In this document: in pieces, positions 14,541 to 16,838 of the stretch | How the letters are laid out: the number at the start of each line of letters is the position of its first letter | Position numbering within the stretch: the stretch's first letter is position 1 | Origin: Baffinella frigidus | Taxonomy: Eukaryota > Cryptophyceae > Cryptomonadales > Baffinellaceae | Reading direction: 5' to 3' | NCBI GenBank assembly: GCA_026770585.1 | Contig: MU646404.1 | Coordinates: 366,986 to 383,823 of the forward strand | Length of the DNA: 16,838 bases | Program-made: the position numbers and the translations under genes | Notes under the pieces: generated by a model | What the model saw: only the letters and a program-made list of their open reading frames with translations | What the model was told of the DNA's origin: nothing | Database searches by the model: none

Positions 14541-16838
14541 ATCACCCTCTCTTTTCGCAGGGGGCTACTACTCGTACAGCGGCTCGCTGACCACCCCTAC
14601 GTGCAACCATACACCCTAAGCTCTTAACTCTAAACCTTCTCTCTATCGCGCTCTCTCTCTCTCTCTCGGCATCAACGAACGTATCTCACTCTCCCTCTCT
14701 CTCTCGGCAGGGGGTTACTACTCGTACGGCGGGTCGCTCACCACCCCCACGTGCAACGCCGTCGTGACATGGGTCGTCATGGCCAACGCCCTCCCTATCA
14801 CCCAGGTCCGAACCCGAAACCCGAAAGCCTAAACCCTCAACCCTCAACCGACCTTTCCGCTCCCTGGCTGCAACCCTACACCCCTAAACCATAAACCCTA
14901 TTCCCTAAGCCCTGAGCCCAGAGCCCTAAACACTCAGTTCCAACGCTGCTATCCCTCACGCCCCCCCCTGCCCTCTCTTCACCCTCACGCCTCGCACTGC
15001 CAATAACGGTATCAAGAGTGGTGACTCTCTGTCAGCCCCACAGCTGACCCCTCCGCCACCCGGTAGACATCGCTCGACATGTTGAGGCTTGAGGTTAGCT
15101 CTGTGAGACCCCACCACGAGCGAGATCTGAAATACCTTAAATGGTCCACCATCGAGGCTCATCACCTGCCAGACCGTGGCTCACACTCTCGATCCAGAAG
15201 GAGGGGGGCTCTCTGCAACGCCGTACACGCTTTACGGGTTTGGAATCCGGGGCTAGTACAAAACAGCCGCTGTGCAAACGCTTTACAAACAACAATCCAC
15301 AATCCCTAACCCGCGCCACCTTTTCGCAGAAATCGCTGGACATGTTCCTGGCGATCAAGCAGGACGGCGGCGACCTCACGCGCATCCACGGCAACGCCCG
15401 CCCGCTCCAGGTCAAACCCTACACCCGAAACCCCAGATCCTACACCCGAAGCCGAAGAGAAAAAAAACAAGAAAAAAGACCAAAACATCCTTACCCTAGA
15501 ACCAAAAACCAATGAAAAAAACGAAGCCCATGCGCATCCGCGGCATCGCACGGCCCCTCCACCAAGAACCCCCCAAAACACCAAAAAATCCTGACCCTTG
15601 AATCAAAAACCAAAAAAAAACTAAACCCGAAGCCCACGGCAACGCACGGCCCCTTCAGGTGCATCCCTAAAACCTGAACCCCCTAGAAGTTAAACCCGAG
15701 ACCCTAACGTCTCTCTCAACCCGGAACCCGACACCCGAAACCCGAAACCCGAAACACCAACAGCATAAACTCCCGAACCTAAACCCCTAAACCCTGAAGG
15801 GTCATTTTTAAACAAGGCGACCATCCACACAGCTGGCTGCGAACCCTAAACCCTGAACCCCCCTTACCCCATGTGAGGGGCACGCGCACGGTGTACGCAA
15901 CCGCCAGAGGTCACACGAGAGAGAAGATAATCTCGAGGGACCTACCCAGAGTCGTATATCATCAAGTACACAACGTATACGAAGAGAAGAAAGGGCGTAA
16001 CCCCCTAATGCTAAGGTCCGGTGTCCGCCTGCGTTGAGAGCTCCAAGAACCTCAAAGACCTACAGGGACCCTACTCCCCCTAACCCCATGTGATGGGCAC
16101 GCGCAAGGTGCACGCAACCGGGTAACGCCACAAGATAACGCCAGCGGACCCCTTAGCCTACGGTAGGACCCCCCCCTCCTCCTACGACGTTTAAAACCAT
16201 AAGGTTTTTACAAGTCGTAGGAGGGGGGGGGCTCCTACCGTAGGCAATCCGTAGGCTCGAAGTACCTCGCTGGCGTTAGCTTTTCAGACGACGGGATGAG
16301 CGGGATGAGATCGAGGAGGAAGGGTGGAATCTCTTCCGATTACACCCCTTTCTCCTCCTGGAGGAAGGGGTGTAGTAATCCCTTCCGCGTAATCCAACGC
16401 TAAACCCGAATCCTCTGAATTGCAGGCGATGGGCACGCGTAAGGTGTACTCGACCGCTAACGTCAACTCGGCTGCGTGCCCTGTCACCGACAACTTCTGC
16501 ATGGAGGTCTCTGTCTCCCCCCCCTCTCCCTCTCCCTCTCTCTCCCTCTCTCTCTCACACACACACACACGCACACACACACACCCTCTTTATCTCCCTG
16601 TCTCGCACACACACTCTCTCTGCCCCCCCCCCCACAACCCCCCAGAGAAGAGACATGTCGCGGGAGAGAAGGAGAGACTCTGTCTCTCCCTCTCCCTCCC
16701 TCTCTCTCTGCTGGTGATAATTAACCTCTCCCTCTCCCTCCCTCTCTCTCTGCTGGTGATAATTAACCTCTCTCTCTCGTCCTATCAACATACTAACTCC
16801 AACCCTCTCTTCCAGGCCGGGGCCAACTACGGCAAGCC
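8422..16838 (+). CDS. Alpha-carbonic anhydrase, secreted, multi-exon gene (3' end outside window)
   Basis: Predicted zinc enzyme catalysing CO2 + H2O to bicarbonate + H+, probably in the secretory pathway, at the surface or in a lumen, because exon 1 encodes a signal peptide. My model joins 8422-8566, 8704-8912, 9538-9600, 10974-11069, 12760-12819, 13255-13316, 14032-14096, 14711-14805, 15330-15410, 16426-16506 and 16816-16838+, about 326 residues with every phase consistent. Family landmarks in order: W-N-Y near the mature N-terminus, NGPVHW, QQSPVHL, NPSH (likely proton-shuttle His64 position), AHFHWC (His94/His96), AEHH (Glu106), EAHFVHM (Glu117/His119), GYYSYGGSLTTPTC (Thr199/Thr200), and NARPLQ near the C-terminus. 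Cysteines in EICTND and TTPTC match the disulfide pair of extracellular alpha-CAs. All introns are GT-AG except intron 6. Many partial exon copies lie in the introns. Family assignment is firm; exon 7's 5' edge is uncertain. Confidence 0.93.
8566..8690 (+). repeat. Tandem copy of the intron 1 donor region
   Basis: CGGTGACCTGCGCCCCCC, TTCGCCATTGGTTGGGAGGT at 8566-8612 recurs at 8627-8671 as CGGTGACCTGCGCCC, TCTCGCCAGTGGTTGAGAGG. Each copy begins with the same GTGACC donor. Confidence 0.8.
8704..8912 (+). CDS. Carbonic anhydrase exon 2: QSP block
   Basis: It starts after the acceptor AACAG at 8703 with two bases completing a Gly codon, then PVHWEEICTND, GAGQQSPVHLCG and LLNPSHRIGGVQIV, ending at an AAG Lys codon before GTAAAA. 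It contains the invariant QSP motif, the N-terminal cysteine of the probable disulfide (EICTND) and NPSH, which aligns with the NNGH proton-shuttle region of human CA2. It contributes about 69 codons, phase 1 in and phase 0 out. Confidence 0.9.
8929..9070. repeat. Foldback in intron 2
   Basis: CCCTCACGATTGGACCAAAT then CGTCGAT pairs with ATCGATGATTTGATCCAACC then GTGAGGG. The centre holds AGAGACCC, AGGATCC, GGGGTCTCT. Confidence 0.75.
9273..9292 (+). repeat. Interstitial TTTAGGG repeat in intron 2
   Basis: About 2.8 perfect TTTAGGG units. This is the opposite orientation to the other telomere-like tracts of this gene. Confidence 0.9.
9538..9600 (+). CDS. Carbonic anhydrase exon 3
   Basis: Twenty-one codons, phase 0 at both ends, after acceptor CCCACAG and before donor GTATCA. 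The peptide ends SGYTLVQ, matching the GTYRLIQ strand immediately before the zinc-binding FHFHW of alpha-CAs, so it joins directly to exon 4. Three partial copies of its 3' end lie downstream in intron 3 (9749-9772, 9869-9893, 10341-10391). Confidence 0.88.
9651..9670. repeat. 20-bp perfect palindrome
   Basis: CCGCGTGACCGGTCACGCGG in intron 3, 50 bp after exon 3. Confidence 0.9.
9745..9893 (+). repeat. Exon 3 tail copies 1 and 2 in a tandem unit
   Basis: TCTCCGGCTACACCCTCGTT then CAG occurs at 9749-9772 (followed by GTATCATG like the true donor) and at 9869-9893 (followed by ATACCG, donor lost). The intervening unit of about 117 bp ends with half of a foldback-D element, so copy plus half-element was duplicated together. 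Confidence 0.85.
9797..9861. mobile_element. Foldback D, left half only
   Basis: AACGCCAGTGAGGTACTTGC then AGCCTACGGATTGCCTACGG and TAGG. It stops after the C-run, where an exon 3 tail copy begins. Confidence 0.7.
9886..10083. repeat. Inverted repeat and 27-bp direct repeat in intron 3
   Basis: GATACCGTGGACCTACCCTA then ACAC (9886-9909) is inverted at about 10058-10083. GAGTATGTGTGGAGGGTA occurs at about 9931 and 10021. Confidence 0.7.
10095..10224. mobile_element. Foldback D, near-full copy
   Basis: AACGCCAGTGAGGTACTTAC then AGCCTACGGATTGCCTACGG; the right arm ATCCTACCGTAGGCACTCCG then TAGG. The centre is TTTAAA-rich. Confidence 0.8.
10341..10391 (+). pseudogene. Exon 3 copy 3 (diverged, splice sites kept)
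   Basis: GCCGGCTACACTCTCGTCCA then G before GTACGA encodes AGYTLVQ; upstream GCCGAGTTGGCTCGACAG resembles exon 3 GCGCAGCTGGTGGACCG. CGACAG could act as an acceptor, giving a 10-codon phase-0 mini-exon RYVAGYTLVQ. Decayed copy or alternative exon. Confidence 0.65.
10638..10752 (+). repeat. Repeat F, copy 2 (intron 3)
   Basis: TTTCCGTCACCTTATCCATA through CCCCTACGGATTGCCTACCG to GAAGTCCGCTGTGTGG; closest to copy 1 at 4035-4157. Confidence 0.85.
10797..10842 (+). pseudogene. Exon 4 head copy 1 (internally deleted)
   Basis: After CTCGTGCAG the sequence GCGCACCTCTCCTGTTGCGC then AGAGC matches the start of exon 4, but the second His of HFH and the Trp are lost. It jumps directly to GGATTCCAAGTT from the exon's end, so the middle is deleted. 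Confidence 0.7.
10848..10886 (+). repeat. Interstitial telomere-like CCCTAAA array
   Basis: Five perfect CCCTAAA units in intron 3, directly before exon 4 head copy 2. Confidence 0.95.
10889..10940 (+). pseudogene. Exon 4 head copy 2 (truncated)
   Basis: After CCCCAG it encodes AHFHWCSEHHIKGQFPQP then TGA. The two zinc histidines and the Glu are intact, but the part with the third histidine is missing and there is no donor. Two substitutions (Ala to Ser, Glu to Lys) separate it from exon 4. Confidence 0.8.
10974..11069 (+). CDS. Carbonic anhydrase exon 4: zinc-binding site
   Basis: Thirty-two codons, phase 0 at both ends, acceptor CCGCAG, donor GTACAA. AHFHWC supplies the first two zinc histidines, AEHH the structural Glu106 position, and PPLEAHFVHM the third histidine plus Glu117. 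The Gly that normally follows FHW is Cys here. This is the only complete copy: two truncated head copies lie just upstream and tail copies lie in intron 4. Confidence 0.93.
11077..11246 (+). repeat. 26-bp tandem repeats with an inverted copy
   Basis: AAGCCCTACACCAATCTCCG then TATCCC repeats three times at 11169-11246. The inverse, ATACGGAGATTGGTGTAGGG, is at 11079-11100, just after exon 4. A related unit recurs at 11677-11702. Confidence 0.9.
11119..11156 (+). pseudogene. Exon 4 tail copy 1 with acceptor-like and donor sites
   Basis: ACCAG precedes CGCACTTCGTGCACATGGAT then GCCAAGTTCGCCGACCTG and GTACCC. One base differs from exon 4 (GAT TCC to GAT GCC). It carries the third zinc histidine region. 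Confidence 0.8.
11271..11389. mobile_element. MITE family A, full copy 4 (intron 4)
   Basis: CAGGGGTACCTCGCTCATAA then GAAATCGCC mirrors CCGCTTTCTTATGAGCGAGG then TACCCCTG. Core: CCCTACTGTAAGCCATCCCT, AGGGCCCTACGG. Confidence 0.88.
11451..11650. mobile_element. Foldback E (about 200 bp)
   Basis: CGTCCTGAAAACCGGGTAGT then CCTACGGTATTGCCTACGGT and AGG pairs with CCTACCGTAGGCAATACCGT and ACTACCCGGTTTTCAGGACG. The outer GGTACACT/AGTGTACC also pairs. It ends immediately before an exon 4 tail copy. Confidence 0.88.
11650..11668 (+). pseudogene. Exon 4 tail copy 2
   Basis: CAGGTTCGCCGACCTG then GCAACG: the donor GT has become GC. Followed by GCCCCTAAACCCTACCCC. Confidence 0.6.
11713..11830 (+). 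repeat. Repeat F, copy 3 (intron 4)
   Basis: TTTCCGTTAACCTTATCCGT through GCTATTGCCTACTGTAGGAT to GAAGTCCGCTGTGTGG; the most diverged copy. Confidence 0.75.
12039..12271 (+). pseudogene. Exon 4 tail copy 3, interrupted by AT-rich foldbacks
   Basis: CGCCGCTCGAGGCGCACTTT (12041-12059) matches the exon's CTCTCGAGGCCCACTTC, ACTTCGTGCATTCG follows at 12198, and GGCCGCCGACCTG then GCAATG at 12256. Foldbacks separate the pieces. Confidence 0.5.
12066..12187. repeat. AT-rich foldback G1
   Basis: ACAAAAGTATTAATTAATTG then CTTTTGGTGCAACGA pairs with CGTTGCCAAAAGCAATTGAT then TAATACTTGT. Confidence 0.85.
12210..12334. repeat. Foldback G2 flanking an exon-tail fragment
   Basis: CGTATACATCACATCGTATA then CGAGCCATATATCACCACTT pairs with AAGTGGTGATATATGACTCG then TATACGATG. 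The loop (12254-12296) contains the exon 4 tail motif CCGACCTG. A further TACGTGGTGATATATGGCTC follows. Confidence 0.9.
12703..12752 (+). repeat. Degenerate CCCTAAA run before exon 5
   Basis: CCCTAAACCCCACAACCTAA and related units form the upstream region of the exon 5 acceptor. Confidence 0.75.
12760..12819 (+). CDS. Carbonic anhydrase exon 5
   Basis: Twenty codons, phase 0 at both ends, between acceptor AAACCAG and donor GTCCTA. It encodes TEALGSGEKSALLVIGQFYE, which aligns with the DGLAVLGIFLKV strand of alpha-CAs that follows the third zinc histidine. A partial tail copy sits at 13081-13098 in intron 5. The acceptor at 12759 is chosen over the AG four bases downstream because it keeps phase 0. 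Confidence 0.82.
12825..13078 (+). repeat. TACACCC/TATACACCC minisatellite (intron 5)
   Basis: About 250 bp of CCCTACA, CCCTATACA and CCCTCTACA units. Almost free of AG dinucleotides until GAGC at 13077. Confidence 0.92.
13081..13098 (+). pseudogene. Exon 5 tail copy
   Basis: CCATCGGACAGCTACGAG then GTCATA, compared with exon 5 GTCATCGGACAGTTCTACGA, G, GTCCTA. Two bases are missing, and the donor is kept. Confidence 0.75.
13255..13316 (+). CDS. Carbonic anhydrase exon 6
   Basis: It starts after acceptor GACGCTAG with VFKHESDALHTIATGIDSMAR, matching the helix after the GIFLKV strand. Two ends are possible. A GC donor at 13317 (CCAG then GCGCGT) gives phase 2 and fits an exon 7 start at 14032. 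A GT donor at 13321 gives phase 0 and then needs an exon 7 that starts further upstream. I favour the GC donor because it keeps the frame with the only nearby AG acceptor. Confidence 0.75.
13321..13466 (+). repeat. CCCTA minisatellite (intron 6)
   Basis: Runs of CCCTACC and CCCTATCC, then CCCTACACCCTACA, from the end of exon 6 to the first exon 7 copy. Confidence 0.9.
13461..13528 (+). pseudogene. Exon 7 copy A (truncated)
   Basis: LNRKRYGRR then HEGAAGESKSLH, diverging after CTCCACAT into CTACC satellite. The acceptor CGGCAG is kept; there is no donor. Confidence 0.8.
13529..13688 (+). repeat. CTACCTACACTA / CCCTACCCC satellite (intron 6)
   Basis: Drifting CTACCTACACTA and CCCTACCCCCC units, then degenerate CCCAAAC units. 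Confidence 0.85.
13689..13747 (+). pseudogene. Exon 7 copy B (frameshifted)
   Basis: ATCAACCGCAAGCGCTACGG then CAGGCGAGGGGGCTGACGGA. A short deletion after CAGGCG puts TGA in frame. Confidence 0.85.
13751..14004 (+). repeat. Duplicated 46-bp unit and ACCATACACCCTAAACACT satellite
   Basis: CTGAATCCCCTGCCCTGCCC through CACTCCGAACC occurs twice (13751-13796, 13799-13845). Then come about four units of ACCATACACCCTAAACACT. No AG occurs between about 13743 and 14030. Confidence 0.9.
14032..14096 (+). CDS. Carbonic anhydrase exon 7 (5' boundary uncertain)
   Basis: It encodes REGAAGESKSLQIDQLVDTT and ends in phase 1 before GTCCGC; the last base joins exon 8 to give TTGGYYSY. The acceptor is CGGCAG at 14026-14031, the first AG after nearly 290 AG-free bases of satellite. 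Three other copies exist in neighbouring introns. Two of them share about 24 bases upstream of this AG, so the exon may begin near 14006 with a non-standard acceptor. This copy is the only intact one. Confidence 0.75.
14099..14300 (+). repeat. CT tracts with a 41-bp direct repeat (intron 7)
   Basis: CT runs at 14099-14165 and 14205-14256. GTTCACCCTTCACACACTAT then TCAAGCATGAACCCC (14163) is repeated as GTTCACGCTTCACAGACAAT, TCAACCATGAACCCC (14254). Confidence 0.88.
14295..14340 (+). pseudogene. Exon 7 copy D (tail)
   Basis: CGGAGAGAGCAAGCGCCTCC, ACATCGACCAG then a deletion and CGACACCACCAGTGC; matches the second half of exon 7 without CTCGT and without a GT donor. Confidence 0.75.
14492..14539 (+). 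repeat. CT microsatellite before exon 8 copy
   Basis: About 23 CT units, ending 12 bases before TTTTCGCAG; works as a polypyrimidine tract for the acceptor at 14560. Confidence 0.95.
14561..14607 (+). pseudogene. Exon 8 head copy (truncated)
   Basis: After TTTTCGCAG it encodes GYYSYSGSLTTPTCN and then diverges into CATACACCC with a stop. Its acceptor looks at least as strong as that of the true exon 8, 150 bases downstream. Confidence 0.85.
14711..14805 (+). CDS. Carbonic anhydrase exon 8: SLTTP block
   Basis: Phase 1 in, phase 0 out, acceptor TCGGCAG after a CT tract, donor GTCCGA. It encodes GYYSYGGSLTTPTCN then AVVTWVVMANALPITQ. This is the alpha-CA substrate-pocket block: Thr-Thr corresponds to Thr199/Thr200, and the following Cys is the second partner of the extracellular disulfide. 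A truncated twin lies at 14561-14607. Confidence 0.92.
14806..15329 (+). other. Intron 8
   Basis: Telomere-like CCCTAAACC/CCCTCAACC units (14815-14935), a foldback-C-like segment (GAGGCTCATCACCTGCCAGA then CCGTGGCTCAC, about 15153-15183), otherwise unremarkable. No exon copies noticed. Confidence 0.6.
15330..15410 (+). CDS. Carbonic anhydrase exon 9
   Basis: Twenty-seven codons, phase 0 at both ends, acceptor TTTTCGCAG, donor GTCAAA. KSLDMFLAIKQDGGDLTRIH and GNARPLQ match the C-terminal helix and the N-x-RP-x-Q motif of alpha-CAs. Two degraded tail copies lie downstream (15531-15563, 15634-15658). Confidence 0.9.
15531..15658 (+). pseudogene. Two exon 9 tail copies
   Basis: 15531-15563: TGCGCATCCGCGGCATCGCA then CGGCCCCTCCA, donor lost. 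15634-15658: CCACGGCAACGCACGGCCCC then TTCAG with GTGCAT donor kept. Both follow an A-rich stretch ending GAAGCCCA, so the block itself was duplicated. Confidence 0.8.
15659..15865 (+). repeat. Degenerate CCCGAAA / CCCTAAA units (intron 9)
   Basis: CCCGACACCCGAAACCCGAA at about 15725 is the same heptamer as the 504-1030 array; CCCTAAACCCTGAA units follow. Confidence 0.8.
15866..16130 (+). pseudogene. Two exon 10 head copies
   Basis: 15866-15910 and 16084-16130 share CCCCATGTGA(G/T)GGGCACGCGCA and ACGCAACCG, matching exon 10 GCGATGGGCACGCGTAAGGT. Both lack the acceptor AG and have an in-frame TGA in the ATGTGA. Confidence 0.75.
16136..16278. mobile_element. Foldback D, full copy (intron 9)
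   Basis: Outer TAACGCCAGCG pairs with CGCTGGCGTTA; inner AGCCTACGGTAGGACCCCCC, TCCTCCTACGAC pairs with GTCGTAGGAGGGGGGGGGCT, CCTACCGTAGGC. About 143 bp, located 150 bp before exon 10. Confidence 0.88.
16330..16385. repeat. Hairpin just upstream of exon 10
   Basis: GATTACACCCCTT pairs with AAGGGGTGTAGTAATC across TCTCCTCCTGGAGG, about 45 bases before the exon 10 acceptor. Confidence 0.75.
16426..16506 (+). CDS. Carbonic anhydrase exon 10: C-terminal extension
   Basis: Twenty-seven codons, phase 0 at both ends, acceptor AATTGCAG, donor GTCTCT. AMGTRKVY corresponds to the last conserved alpha-CA block (PLN-x-R-x-V). The rest, STANVNSAACPVTDNFCME, goes past the usual catalytic domain and carries two cysteines. 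Two partial head copies lie upstream in intron 9 (15866-15910, 16084-16130). Confidence 0.85.
16519..16815 (+). repeat. CT/CA microsatellites and 42-bp tandem duplication (intron 10)
   Basis: CCCTCTCT and CACACACA runs at 16519-16620. CTCTCTGCTGGTGATAATTA then ACC with its CT-rich lead is duplicated at 16685-16725 and 16726-16767, close to the exon 11 acceptor. Confidence 0.9.
16816..16838 (+). CDS. Carbonic anhydrase exon 11 (runs off window)
   Basis: After the pyrimidine-rich acceptor CTCTTCCAG, the last 23 bases read AGANYGKP in the expected phase 0. It lies beyond the catalytic core, so the protein has a C-terminal tail of unknown length. The stop codon is outside the window. Confidence 0.6.

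Overview
This window is eukaryotic nuclear DNA, most likely from a microalga. The evidence is a secreted alpha-type carbonic anhydrase gene cut by many GT-AG introns, plant/alga-type TTTAGGG telomere-like repeats inside introns, long CT and GAA microsatellites, and many short foldback (MITE-like) elements. I see no operons, Shine-Dalgarno sites, CRISPR array, rRNA or tRNA. The lineage cannot be fixed from this sequence. Mostly canonical GT donors argue mildly against a typical core dinoflagellate.

The left half (1-8.4 kb) is mostly repeats. 504-1030 is a degenerate CCCGAAA minisatellite. 1053-2074 is a composite element with about 68-bp inverted arms that encloses two MITEs. 2137-3153 holds four copies of a second MITE family. 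3.5-4.2 kb holds short tandem and dispersed repeats. 4763-4953 on the minus strand is a convincing terminal exon (62 residues and a stop) of a protein I do not recognise, and more minus-strand coding may lie at about 5315-5704. 5.9-8.1 kb holds a CT tract, MITE fragments, CTCGAG-rich inverted DNA and a segmental duplication.

The right half (8422 to the window end) is one plus-strand gene for an alpha-carbonic anhydrase with a signal peptide. I resolve eleven exons, giving about 326 residues, and the last exon runs off the window. All three zinc-ligand histidines, the gatekeeper Glu/Thr pair and the probable disulfide cysteines are visible. The introns (137 to about 1690 nt) contain telomere-like CCCTAAA/CACCCTA minisatellites, CT tracts and foldback elements.

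The most striking feature is that almost every exon of this gene has one to several partial, degraded 'shadow' copies in the adjacent introns, usually still carrying their splice site. Exon 3 has three tail copies, exon 4 two head and several tail copies, exon 5 one, exon 7 three, exon 8 one, exon 9 two and exon 10 two. This points to repeated local duplication of exon edges, with possible consequences for intron growth and alternative splicing.
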